From Choricystis sp. odSpoLacu1 (Eukaryota > Chlorophyta > Trebouxiophyceae), in assembly GCA_958009055.1 (NCBI GenBank), contig OY253656.1:372001-436000 (forward strand): a stretch of 64,000 bases of DNA. Direction: 5' to 3'. The position numbers and the translations under genes were made by a program. Below are positions 52,477 through 63,718 of this stretch, in pieces. Position 1 is the first letter of the stretch. Each line of letters begins with the position of its first letter. The notes beneath the pieces are model-generated. The model was not told where the DNA came from. It did no database searches and saw nothing but the letters and a program-made list of their open reading frames with translations.

Positions 52477-55400
52477 ATGGCGCCACGAACCGCACGGGGT
52501 CGCCTGAAATGGCGCGCGCTGGCGCTGTTTGTCCTGGTGGCTGGCGCAGAGGTGGGGACAGGGGGTTCCGCGGACGCAGCGCGTGGTTTGGCTTGGATTG
52601 ATTCGAGAGGGAGCGGGCGGTGCAGCCCCCCTGGGGATCTCCAAACTGCCGCGCTCCCCCTGACTGGGCCGAGGACGCATGTCGCCACCGCGCGGATGCG
52701 GTAATAGACGTGCTCCGTCCGGCGGCAGACGCGGGGGCGCCCACCCGGTGATCGGAACCCCACCCCATGCGCTTGCATGAACCTTCCCCCCCCTTCCTCG
52801 CCCCGTCCCTCCTCAGGCCCAGCTGCCCGCCCCGCTGCCGTTGCAGCGGGTGACCCATTGGCCTTCCAAGCCGGAAGCCGTCAAACCCAACTTCACGGCG
52901 GCCCTGCTGGCGCCGCCTGCCGGCACGGCCGACGCTGCGCGCGCGGCCGCGTTCGTTGCAGCTGGCGCGGCAACGCGGGCGGCAGACGCCGCGCTGGCGG
53001 GCAGAGAGCTGCCCACCCTGGCCGACAGCGCTGCCGCCAAAGAAACCGCTGCCGCGACGGCGCGCGCGGCGGCGCGCGGTGAGGCGGCCAACGCGTCGGC
53101 CGCACCGCGGCGAGGAGCGGCGGCCGGATCGCGGGCCGCCGACGCTGTCGCCGGCAACGGCACCAGCCTCAAGTCAGACGCAGCCGCGGCGGCGCCCCAA
53201 AAGCTGGCCGCGGCGGCCGACGCGGTCGAGGCGGCGGCGCTGGTGGTGGGGCACACCCCGGACGCGCGGGCGGCCGAGAAGGTGCCTCGGCACACGCTCA
53301 CCGTCGTCGTCGTGCTGCACCTGAGCGGCGAGTTCGTCGACGTCGCCGGCGTCCAGGTGGACCCCAGCGACGGGCCCGCGGTCGCGGGCCGCCGCCGCCG
53401 CCGCCTGGCCCGGTCGACCGTGCCTGCGCCGCTGAGCTCGGTCGACGCGGCCGCGCTGGAGGCGGCGGTCCCCCGACTCGCCAACTTGACGGCGACGCCC
53501 GATGCCTTCATCGACCCGCGACTCGTGGACGCGGCCGGCGTGCGGGACGCGGTGCTCAGCTTGCTGCACGCGAGGCTCGGCGCGCTCGGAGCGCGCGCGG
53601 CCCCGGCCGCCGCCAGCCTGGCCGCCAGCGTGGACGCGGTCGACACGGAAGGCGCCGTGTACGCGGTAGAGACCAGGTTTCGAGGCGACTCCGTCACGGC
53701 AGCCGCACTCGCCAATGCGGTCAACGACGTTTCGCCGCGCGACGCGTGCCAGTCGTGGGTGAACCGCGTGGGCTACAACTTTTGCGCGGCGGTGGCCGGA
53801 GCCACGCCACTGGTGGTGGTTGAGGTGCAGGTGTGTGAGAGAGAAATGGGGAGACGTGAGAGGGAGAGGGCGTGCGCACGTGCCCCTCGTGCTGTTTTGT
53901 CACGCGCTCCCACCCCTCCCTGCCCCCTCCCCCTTCCCCCTTCCCCCTTCCCAGGCGCGCGCCGATTTTGCCGTCACAACAGACATCCTCTCTCGGGCCA
54001 TCCCGCTGGGGCGTCTGTCCGACGCCCACCACTCATATGTTCCGTCTTACGAATCAATGATCAAAGACGTTTTTTGGTACCTTGAGAGATTTCTTGACGG
54101 CAAGGTCAACGTGATCAACTCGATAGCAGCGATGGAACAATCGAATCGATTCGGACAAATCGAGGAAAAATTCGCACATCTCACCGCTGAACAAAGAGAC
54201 GTAAACTTTCGAGTAAACCCACACTTAAACGAACGACAAAGACTCGAAGCCGTCGCTTATCACGACGCCAAAGCGGGAGCCAACAAGCTACATAATGCGG
54301 CTGTGCGTTCGGGCCCAAAAGCCCAAAACTTGCTCGGCTCCGCGCGAAAGTACATGGCTGTTCTGGGATCGGTCGTCCTCGTCGGTGCCATTCTGTTGGA
54401 GTTTTTACCAAACGAGCCCGACCCGAAAATCATGGAGGCCCTGAACAGAATCGAAAGTAAACGAAAGAATTCGGGGTGCGCCGGCTTCCATCCCTTTGCC
54501 GCCGCTACCCCCTCGCCCCTCACACCCCCACACCCCCACACCCCCTCCCCCGACAGAAATCGCCCAAGACACGCTAAATGGGGTCAATGAGATCAAAGAT
54601 GATCTCAAGCGCGTCAATCAGACGCTGACCGAAATCGAAAGCAAGATCGACAAGCTCTCCTGCGCCACCTCCATCAAGCTTCTCTCCGAGCCGCGCGCCT
54701 GGATCAAGGCCAGGTGGGGCACGTACAACGGGACCCTGCTGCCGCTCATGCAGACGTACGCGACACGGCTTGGCACGCCGCCGCCGTCATCATTCGCGGA
54801 CCGCGTGGACGAGTGGGCGAAACAGGTCATCGACGGCGGTGAAGACAGGATCAACACGATCGCCGCCATCCTCATGGGCGATACCCCATTGCTGGCCGAC
54901 TTTTCACTGATCGCCGAGTGCGGCCGCGCGTTTGCCGACGAGGTGCGCAAAGACAAGCCATTCGCCGCGGACGACCGCGTGCTTTGGAACAGGCTGACTC
55001 AGCTGACGGCCCTCCTGACCACGGACGTGGCGAACGTGAACACCATGCTGTCCGAGGCGTATTCGTGGCGCGCGACGAAGGCGTACCGCGCCGCGCTCGA
55101 CAAGCACGCCTCGACCGTGTGCGGCGGCAACCTGACCGCGTGCCCCACGTTTGGCACGGCTGACATGCCACTCGCCCTGGGCGAGTTGTGCTCGCTGGCG
55201 GTCGCCAACGACAGCGCTGCGCTGCCGTCGAGCGCGGCTACGTGGGACTGCAGGGAGAGCGACCGCGTCAACGACCTCACGCGCAACTACATCATCACCG
55301 GGCTGGAGCTGATGGGCGCGCCGCTGTCGCGGGGAGGCGACTCGGGCGTGGGCGAGCGGCTGGTGCTGGGCACCGACGTGCTGGTGTCCGCGACCGACCG

Positions 55401-58400
55401 CGCCAGCAGAGACATTTTCAACCTGCCCACCATGTGGCTGGTGCCGGCCTCCCCTGGCGCGTTCGACTCGGCGTGCACGCTGCCCAACGCGACGGCGGAG
55501 GCCGGGTGCAGCCTGGTGGGCGACCACGCCGACACGACCAACACGGCGTGGGCGCACCTGCACTACCCGCTCGGCTACCACGCGTCGTTGTGGGAGGCGT
55601 CGCCGGACCCTTGGCTGATCATGCGGTACGCCGCCAACGCAACGGCCGTCGATGGCGCGACCGGCGACGCGGCGTCGCTGGTCAGCCGCATGGAGGGCGC
55701 GACGACCCTCGGGCTCACGGGCCAATCCGCGTTCTCCAACATCAGCGACCGATTCTGGTGGCTGCCCAACACCTCGTTCAGCGCCACGCTGCGCGACTTT
55801 GGCCTGCGCAGGCCTGGTGATCACGACGTCATGCCCGCCCACGGCTTCAGCACAGAGCGCTACTTCATCGACCCCGACCACATGTCGGTGGACACGCGCT
55901 GCTTTGTGGCCGCAGCGGCCAACGCGACGACAGCGGGCCTGCCCACGGGCATCGTATGCCACTCGGGGGACATGGCTGGCGTGTTTGATGGACCGTGCAT
56001 CTACCACAGGTGGGACGGGGCCTCTACTTTCGATTTCGTTCACGCTGATGAATCGCACGACTACACGGTTACATGCCCAATCGCACCTCGTGCGTGGTTT
56101 GTGGCGTCCAAACTGGGTTCGAGGCCTGCTCAAGCTGGTCCAGGGCCATGGCCGCCTGCGACGCCGCTCACCGTCGTCTGTCCAGCTTTAAATAAATACT
56201 TCGATGATAAGGGTAGTGCCGGCGAGGACGGCGAGTATGGCCGCGACGAAACAGACCCACAGAAAGGTGTGAGTAATCGGGCTACGTGCGGCTTGAGCGT
56301 TCACAAGACGTACGGCGCTTTTCGGGACAGTAACACGTGCACTGGAGAGACGGACCCTTCCATCCTGTACTGTCATCACGCCTGGACATATCGACTTGAC
56401 ATTTATAAAAAGAGGACGTGCTCGACTGAAACGCAGCTCGGTCCCGGCGGTAAGGGTCAGATCATCGCAGTGACTCCACAAGCCGACTCGTGCATCCGTG
56501 ACCCAGACGCAGCGTCCAACGCGGCCGCCCACCGCCTGGCCTACCCCATATTCAACCTGTCGTCACCGGGCACGACGCTGCCGCTGTCGCCCGAGCTGCA
56601 GGCGGCGCCACCGCCGCCCCACCTGTTCCGACTGCCCGCGCTCAACATACACACTCTGCCGTCCATCGCGTCCCCGTTCACGGGCAAGGACTTTTGTGAC
56701 GAAACCCGGTTGACCAGGTTTGGCTCGCCGCGGCGATGCGGCCCGGGCGCGACCGAGTTCATTGTCGACGCGGTCGGTGCCAACGGCGCGGCCGACCACG
56801 CGACGTTCCCAATGCGTGACGTCGTCAACAACACGGCCACCCGGGCCGTGCTGCGGTTTACTCCCGGCAGCGACAACGTGACGTGCACGCCGGTAAGGAA
56901 CACAACAAGGAAAGAGGGGAGGACTGCCTTGGCGATGAGGGGGGGGGGGGGGGAAGAGAGGGGATCCAGCCCTCCCCCCGGCCCAACCTCTTCGCCCTCC
57001 GTGTTTCACCCCTCACACTCTCAGGTGTGGGTGCGCGCCGACGGAACGATGCCCCCGCCCGGCACAGTCGTGACGACGGGCATGTTGTTCACGGTGGCGG
57101 CGGGCCCCGTGCTCAGTGCCGACGCGGACAAGGACTTTGTGTCCACTGTCGTCGAATCGCGTGCCGGTCGAGGCCGGCTGACGACCACGCTGTCCATTGA
57201 GGCCACCCTGGGCAACCCCCCCAACTCGACGGCGGCGGTGCTGCCGCGCGTCGTGCAGTGCCTGGTGACGGGGCGGGTGGCTGGCTCGGACACGGGCCTG
57301 CCCGTCTACGCGTCGGCCGCGGCGTACGCGCTGCCCACCGGCCGGCTGATGACCCCGCCGTCGGCCGCGTGGACGAATCAGGGCGGCGTGACCCTGGTGA
57401 ACGCAAAAGCAGCCAGCATGGCCGTCAGCGGCGGTGGGTATGCCGACCTCAACAACGACGCCGCCAACTGTGGCGCGTGCGGCGCGGAATGCCCAGCCGG
57501 GGCGGCGTGCTGGCTTGGTGTGTGCGGGTGCGAGCGCGTGGTGACGTCCATGCTGCAATTGTCGTCGTTGCCAGCCGCGGTCAATGCCACCGTCATCGTG
57601 ATAGGCGGCGGTGGCGGCGCGTCGGGCGCGCCATCCAACGTCGCCCGCGGCGACTACAACGTCACCGGGGGTGGCGGCGGCGGCGGTGGTTCGTCCGTTG
57701 TGCTGATCAACGGCACCGTCGTGGCCGGCGCGTCGGGCGGCCGCGGCGGCCGGACGGCGTTTGACGCCGAGGCACGCGCCGGCGGGGCAGGCGATCGCTT
57801 TGTTGGCTCCCTGCAGCTGCCCGCAGGCGCGTCAGTCGAGGTGTACGTCGGCGGCGGCGGCGGCGGCGGGGCCGCGGCTGGTGGCTTTGGCGACGTTGAC
57901 GGTCCGGGCGTTCAAGCGGGCGGCGGCGGCGGCGGCGCCGGCTACTTTGGTGGTGGCGGCGGCGGGGGGTCGGCCCGGGGCAACTTGTTCAACCCCAACA
58001 ACCTGTTCAATCCCCTGTTTTATCCCGCCTACGGCGCCACCGTCACCGGGCCCGGCGCGGGAGGCGACCCCCAGTCTCTGTACTTTCCTGCGGGCGCGGG
58101 CATCGCCGGCGCCCTGCACGCGGGCGGCGCTGGCGGTCTGGGCAACTCGCCCGCGACCTACCGCCAGCCCACGCCCGTGCCGCCCCCATCGACGCGCGCC
58201 GGCGGCGGCACCGTCGGGGCGGGTGGCGCCGGCGTGGCTGGCCTGTACTATGTGGCCGGCAAGAGGTCACCATTCCCGCTGTACACCGGCGGCTCGGGCG
58301 GTGGCGGCGCGCTGGGTGGCGGTGGCGGTGCCGGCACTCGTGGCACGTCACCGGCGGCTGCCGAAATCGCGGGCGGCGCGGGCGGGGGACCCGGCCTGCC

Positions 58401-58572
58401 CGGCGCAGGCAAGGGCGCCGGCGCCGGTGCCAGTGTGTGGGGCGGCGTCGACGCCGCGGCCGGCCGAGGTGGCACGGCGGCCGCCGACGGCGGCGGCGCC
58501 GGTGGCGGTGCGGCCGGCCAAGTCGTGCTGTGGCACATGCCCGACACGACGCTGGGCTGCTTCCTCAACTAG
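52477..58572 (+). CDS. Large secreted/membrane glycoprotein: coiled coil, TM helix, Cys-rich ectodomain, Gly-rich C-terminus
   Basis: Five exons: 52477-52551, 52817-53830, 53955-54456, 54557-56892, 57025-58572. All phases fit; about 1,824 residues. Exon 1 is a signal peptide (GRLKWRALALFVLVAGAE). Then come an Ala-rich N-domain, with FRGDSVTAAALANAVNDVSP and a Cys pair at its end, and a helical region (YESMIKDVFWYLERFLDGKV). A hydrophobic helix (YMAVLGSVVLVGAILLEFLP) follows, then a heptad coil (LNGVNEIKDDLKRVNQTLTE). The next ~750 residues form a Cys-containing domain with many N-x-S/T sites. After it come a Stig1-like motif (NCGACGAECPAGAACW) and a ~350-residue Gly-rich domain (VIVIGGGGGAS, SVEVYVGGGGGGG), similar in style to phage and giant-virus fibre tips and some algal wall proteins. 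Stretches in exons 3 and 4 are less GC-rich. Family unknown; an adhesive or structural surface role is inference. Confidence 0.75.
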
Positions 58573-58601
58573 ACCGCCTTCGTGTGAGTGTTGGTTGGGG
58601 G

Positions 58602-58825
58602 CACCTGCTGGCCCCTGTTGCCGCGGGGGGCGCCCTCCACCGCGTTTGCCCATCGGCCTGGATGAGTGGCGGCTGCCGGGGTCGCTGCAGCCGGTGGGGC
58701 GGCCGGGGCGTGATGCTGACCTCTCAACCACTGCAGCCGCGGTCGAAGCAGCGGTTGGGGCGCCACCCGCCATCCCGCCCCGCTTCAAGGACGAGTACGG
58801 TGAGTGTGTGCGTGGTAGAGAGTAG
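58602..58825 (+). pseudogene. Truncated 3' fragment of the amidase gene
   Basis: Encodes LPIGLDEWRLPGSLQPVGRP, TTAAAVEAAVGAPPAIPPRF and ends ECVRGRE, against LPIGLDSRRLPVSLQLVGRP ... VCVRGRE in the intact gene. Only about the last 75 codons are present, with no start and no catalytic region. Confidence 0.85.
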
Positions 58826-59125
58826 GGAGAGGGGAGAGAGAGGATTAGAGAGGGATAGCAAAACGTGTTAAAGCACAACCGAAAATTCTGACACTTATCA
58901 TTCTACAGCTTGGCCGCCTCCAGGCCAGGCACCAGCAGCAGCTTGCCCACGACATCGCGCCCCCGCATGGCCGCCACCGCGGCCGCCCACCCGGCGGCCG
59001 ACAGGGGCAGGCGGTGGGAGATCGGCACAGTTAGTGTGCCGTCGGCCAGAGCTGACACCAGGCGAGCCATACTTTCTGCCAGCACGCGCGGCGCGTGCAA
59101 CATATGTGCCCCCCAAAAGATGCCG
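58602..59125. repeat. Right copy of the ~520-bp direct repeat
   Basis: Matches 51809-52320 in the same order: amidase 3' fragment, spacer, oxidoreductase 3' end. Here the oxidoreductase part belongs to the intact gene and the amidase part is the fragment, the reverse of the left copy. Confidence 0.85.
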
Positions 59126-60072
59126 GTGACTTGAAAATTTTTTACGAGGAGGACGCCGGGCTTGAAATCGCGGGGAGGGCGGCCTGAGGCGAACCCAACC
59201 ACGAGGAAACGGGCAGCAAAGCCCAGCGCGCGGGCGGCGCTGTCGGCGACCGCGCCGCCCACGTTGTCAAGTAAGATGGTGGCGGACCGGGGGCGGCCGC
59301 CGGGTCCTCCCGCGGCCGCCCGGATGGCGTCGCGCAGCGCGTCGCCGTCGAGGCCTGTCGGATCGACGACAGCGGACGCGCCGAGGGATGTTAAAATGCG
59401 AGCTTTCGCCTCGCCACGTGCCACCGCGACCACGGTGGCCCCCGCTGCGGCCGCCAGCTGGACGGCGGCGGTGCCGACACCCCCTCCCGCGCCCGTGATC
59501 ACAACCACATCACTTTTCGTCATCTGCCCATAATGGTGCAGCGCCACGTCAGCGGTGCCAAAGGCCACCGCCAGCCCCGCCGCAGACTGCAGATTCGCCG
59601 GGGAGGCCGCGATGGAGGGGGGCAGGACAAAGCACGCGGCCGCGGGGGCGACCGCGACATCGGCAAACGCGCCGCCGCGCGTGACCGCGACAACAGCATC
59701 CCCTTTGGCAGGGCTTCTCACGCCTGCGCCCACCTCCACCACGATGCCTGACAGTTCGGAGCCGGGGGTGAAGGGGGGGGCGAGCTTGTCTTGGTACTGG
59801 CCGGCGACCTGTTTGTTTTGGGGGGTTTACGGGGGGTTAGTCGTCCAATCGGGGCGTTTTTTTCAAAAACTCCCTCCCGCTGGGCGTCCCTTCCCCCCTC
59901 CTTCCCACACACACACACACACCTGCAACAAGTCTGCAAAGTTGAGCGACGCGGCCGCCACACGGATGCGGACGTGGCCGGCGGGCAACGGCGCGGTCGT
60001 CGCGCCCGCGCCCACGTCGAACTCCACCACGGCCGCGGGGTCGCCCAGGCTGCGCGCCACGAGGGCAGGCAT
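58903..60072 (-). CDS. Quinone oxidoreductase-like MDR enzyme (zinc-independent)
   Basis: Exon 1 (60072-59923) encodes MPALVARSLGDPAAVVEFDV and RIRVAAASLNFADLLQ. Exon 2 (59808-58903) begins VAGQYQDKLAPPFTPGSELSG and holds the Rossmann core VVVITGAGGGVGTAAVQLAA (AxGGVG nucleotide loop), LGASAVVDP, ILLDNVGG and the C-terminal PISHRLPLSAAGWAAAVAAM, RGRDVVGKLLLVPG. The SLNFADLLQ, GSELSG and GGVG motifs fit the NADPH:quinone reductase branch; zinc ligands are absent. It reduces quinones or enones with NADPH, probably in the cytosol. Its last 75 codons are inside the right direct repeat. It is convergent with the amidase once the inserted segment is removed. Confidence 0.9.
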
Positions 60073-60211
60073 GGATTGTGTGTGATTGAGGCTGTGTGTG
60101 TCTTTGTTTTTTTGCAAGGCTGGGGGGCGAAACAAAAACCTGCAGATTGTGTGTGTGTGCGTGTGCGCTCCACTGTTATCTCTCTCTCTCCCACCCCGCA
60201 ACCCCTCATCC

Positions 60212-61921
60212 TCACTTCTCCTCCAGCGCGGCGGGCGACGTCGCCCGCCGCTCCATGTCGGTGCGGAAGGCCCGGTCCCGGGGGGGGGCGTCCACCATGC
60301 CCGCGCCGGCCGGGTGAGTGATGTTTTGCACCGACTGGCGCCCGTGCCCGCGCAGGCGGTCCATCCCGCCCTCCCGCCCCTCCGACTCGAGCGTGGCTGC
60401 GACAGGCACGCCGAGTGGGTCATACAGGTTGGAGCCGTGCATGCGGCGAGCGGTGGGAGGGGTGGGCCACGGCTGGGGCGCGGCGCTAAAGGGGGAGGGG
60501 GTCGCCACGGGCCGCGCGCGCAGCATCGGGGTCGTGACCGCCGGCGCCGTCACGGCCTGCTGGCGGGGCAGAGGCCCCGTGAACGGGGGGCGCGTGCGTG
60601 GACCGGGGACGGGGCAGGGGGCCGGTAAAGGGGGGCGGCTGCGACGCAGCGCCCGACCGTGGCGGCGGCAGCGGCCCAGAGAATGGCTCCACGCTCACCG
60701 CGTGCGGACGAGGCAGCGGCCCCGTGTGGGGAGACACCTCCACACCGTCCGAGCCTGCTGCCAGCCTCGAACCGGAGCGCGGGAGGGGGCCGGTGTAGGG
60801 GGGCGCGTCGACACCCGCGACCCCTCCGCGCGGCGTCGCGGGCGCGGACGTGGGGCCGCCGCGTCCCCGCATTCCACCCCGCCCACCACGCGACGTGGGG
60901 GTTCCCCCCTCACTCGAGTCGGCGGCCGCCTCCGCGCGGCGGCGGGTGCGCAGGGTACCGCCATCGAGGGCGCCCGCAAAAAGGGCGCGCAGTGAAAACA
61001 CAGGCTGAAAGTCGGGGGGAGGGGCGCCGCCACGGGCCAGGGGGGAGGCGGGTTCAAACAGGTGGGACGGGGGGACGAGATCGTCAAAGGAGGGGGGGGG
61101 CGGCGTGTGGAGGGAGGGGAGCGGGCGGCGGCGGAGGGAGGGGAGCTGCGGCTGTGGCTCGGCCGCCTCCGCGACCGGGGAGGGGTGGCGCGGGGCAACA
61201 GTCGGCTCAACAGACACGACGAGAGAGGGCGGGCGCGGTGGCGGCGGAGCGGCGGGCGCAGCAACCGGCGAGCGCGCGCGCGCGGCGTGGCGGCCGGCGC
61301 GGCCGCCTCTGGCGTCGCCGGCGTCGGCACCGCCCCCGCCTCCTGACTCTCACCCTCGTCAGTCGTCAGAGGCGGCGTCCACTCGCGGTGGCGGTGGTGG
61401 CGGCGGGTGGGGCGGCCGCCACGGAACGCGGCTGCCACGCGGGTCGCCCACCCCGCCCGTTCGGCGCGCCGCGGCGGCGGCGACGCGCGCGACGGCGACA
61501 GCGGCCGCGCCTCCTCCGCCAGCTCTGCGATCGACGTGGCCAGGGAGGCACGTGTTGGCGAGGACGCGGTCACCGTCCCCCCCTGCACCGTCACCAGGGT
61601 GGCGCGCGACACCCAGGTGCGCGGGGTGGGTGGGCCGGGGGGCGAACGGAGCACGGGCGCGCGCGCGAAAAACAGCGTGGCTGCAGCGACGCTGGGGGAG
61701 GGGGCGCCCACCGCTTCCAGCGCGTCCCGCAGCACATGGTTCGAGACCGCCCGACCGACAGCCGTGGAGGCTGGGTGCGGGTGGGCGATCTGGGAGGCGA
61801 GGGGGGAGGCGTGCGCGTGCGTCGCCGCCACGCCGTGCGCACGCCGCGCGGCCAGCAGGGACAGGGGGGGCGCGGTGGGTGGCGGCGGCACCAAGGCGCC
61901 GACGTCCACCTTGGCGTCCAT
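60212..61921 (-). CDS. Low-complexity protein with TGPLPR repeats, function unknown
   Basis: The N-terminal 140 residues from MDAKVDVGALVPPPP are the only ordered-looking part (VSNHVLRDALEAVGAPSPSV, WVSRATLVTVQGGTVTASSP). Then come Pro/Arg/Ser-rich sequence and five copies of an 18-20 residue repeat: PPYTGPLPRSGS, SPHTGPLPRPHA, EPFSGPLPPPRS, PPFTGPLPRPRS and APPFTGPLPRQQ. The end is GMVDAPPRDRAFRTDMERR. Two frame corrections are needed: one in the (CG)n run near 61271-61286 and one in the C6 run near 60587-60592, where the fifth repeat only appears after correction. This supports sequence error rather than decay. Nuclear or cytosolic; family not recognised. Confidence 0.5.
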
Positions 61922-62042
61922 CTCCGCGTGGTGGGTGGGTGTGGGGTGCGGGTCGGTGCGTGGGGTGAGAGATGAGTGTTTGTTTTTTTTTCGCACACTC
62001 AACCCTCAAAAACACACCCTCCCTTTTCCCGCACACACAACA

Positions 62043-63613
62043 ATGGACCCACCCCCCGCCGTCCCCGACTGGGCCACGCCCAAGCGCGCGCCCGCTGGCG
62101 GTGGCCACCCCCCCCCCGACCCGTCGCCGCCGCCCGCGGACACAGACGCGGCCGAGCGGCACGCCGTGCGCGTCGCAGTGGCCGCCAAGAAGCGGGCGGA
62201 AGAGCTGGAGAAGGAGGTGAGTGTGCGTGAGAGGGGGTGTGTGGACATTTCTTGTGCTTCTGTGCAGGTTACGGGGAGCGCGGGCGGACGGCGGACGGCG
62301 GTGAAACAAAAAACGCGCCGACACAGCGCGGCGCGAGCCTTTTTCCTTTTTAACCCCTCCTCCCCTCCCCCAGGCCGCCCGCGCCACCGCCGCCGCCCGC
62401 GCCGCCCTGGCCACCGTCTCCGACGTGGCGGACGCTCGCCAAGCGCGGGCCGAGGCGGAGGCCGCGGCCGAGGTGGCGGCGGCAGCGAATGAACTCGCTG
62501 CCGCCCGCCGCGCCGACTTTGACCGCGCGCGCACCGACGTGGCAACCCACGGCGACGCCGTCACGGCGCTGCGGGATGGAGCGGCGGCCGCGCTGGATGA
62601 CGCGGCGGCCGTGGGGCGCCGGCTGGAGGCGGCAGTGGGGGCGGCGGCAGGCAAAATGGTGAGCACCATTTTGCCCACCATTTTGATGGTGTTGGGGAGA
62701 CGGGAGGGGGAGCGAAGAGACGCATTTTTAGCCACGCAACGGGGCGGCTTTATGCTGGGAGGGCGGGCGCGAAGGAAACCGCGTTTCCATCAAACACCAT
62801 AAAAAACCCACCCCCCTCCCCTCTCTCTCAAGGACCAGGCCGCCGCCGCGGACGCCATCGTCGCCCGCCTCAAGGACACCCTCACCCGCCACACGCCCTC
62901 CGAAGCTGATGAAGCTGCGGCCGCTGCCACCGACGCTGCCTCCAAGACCGCCGCCGCGCACGGCGCGGCCGACGCGGCGCGTGTCGCGTCAGCGCGCACG
63001 GACGCCGCCGACCAAGATCTTCACGCCGCCCGCGACGCCGCCAAGCGCGCAGCAGCCGACGCGGCCGACGCGCGGCACGGGGTGGAGGCCGCGTCGGCGC
63101 GCGTGGCGCGGGTGCGGGGCGCGGCGGCCGACGCCGGCGGCGGCGAAGCGAGTGGACGAGGCTGAATCAGCCCTGTCGGCCGCCCTGGACACACTCAAAA
63201 CCGCGGGAGAGGCAGCGGCCGCCGCGTCGGACGCGGTGGCGGCCGCGACGGCGGCCCTGGCGCGCGCAAAGGGGGAGGCAGAGGCGGGGGTGGCGGAGCC
63301 CTCATTCGCCGCTGGGGTGGCCGCGTCGGCGCGGGGCGCGGCCAACGCGGACGCGGCTGATGCTGATCGGGCTGCGGTGGCCGCCCAGAGCGCTGCCGCC
63401 CACGCGGCCCACGAGGCGGAAGCCGAGGCGGAAGCGGCGCGCGCCGCCGCGTCTGCTCGAGACGCCGCCTGGCGCGACGCGCGCGCGGCCGGGCGCGCGG
63501 GCGTCGCTGCCGTGGCCGGCACGGCAGCCGCCGCCCAGGAAGCGCGCAAAGCGGCCCAAGCGGCGGCGGGTGTGCAGTGCGCGCGCGTGCGGTCGGAGAC
63601 GTGTGAGGAGTGA
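62043..63613 (+). CDS. Long Ala-rich coiled-coil protein
   Basis: Exons 62043-62216, 62374-62658 and 62833-63613 join in phase 0. After a Pro-rich start (MDPPPAVPDWATPKRAPAGG) the protein is almost entirely Ala-rich helix with regular acidic and basic positions (AEELEKE, ADARQARAEAEAAAEVAAAA, DQAAAADAIVARLKDTLTRH). A one-base break near 63130 (GCCGGCGGCGGCGAAG) must be corrected to reach the second half, AAAKRVDEAESALSAALDTL up to SETCEE; read literally it stops at 63165. No membrane or signal segment. Probably a cytoskeletal or structural coil; function unknown. A perfect hairpin covers the second 5' splice site. Confidence 0.55.
62650..62675 (+). promoter_or_regulatory. Perfect hairpin enclosing a 5' splice site
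   Basis: GGCAAAATGGT pairs exactly with ACCATTTTGCC, leaving the loop GAGC. The exon-intron junction (ATG|GTGAGC) lies at the top of the left arm, so folding would hide the donor. Confidence 0.45.
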
Positions 63614-63718
63614 GAGAGGGGTGGGGGAACAGGGCAGGACAACGGAGCGCACAGGGAAAAAACAAAAGCACACACAGAGAGCTGTACACCTGCCCCCCCC
63701 TCTCTCGCGCGCGCCTTC

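Noticed and set aside
52477..58572. The large Gly-rich gene as part of a transposon with its own transposase
   Set aside because: No transposase, integrase, polymerase or terminal inverted repeat could be found in 52.3-58.6 kb; only this one gene is present, so it is called an inserted segment, not a mobile element.
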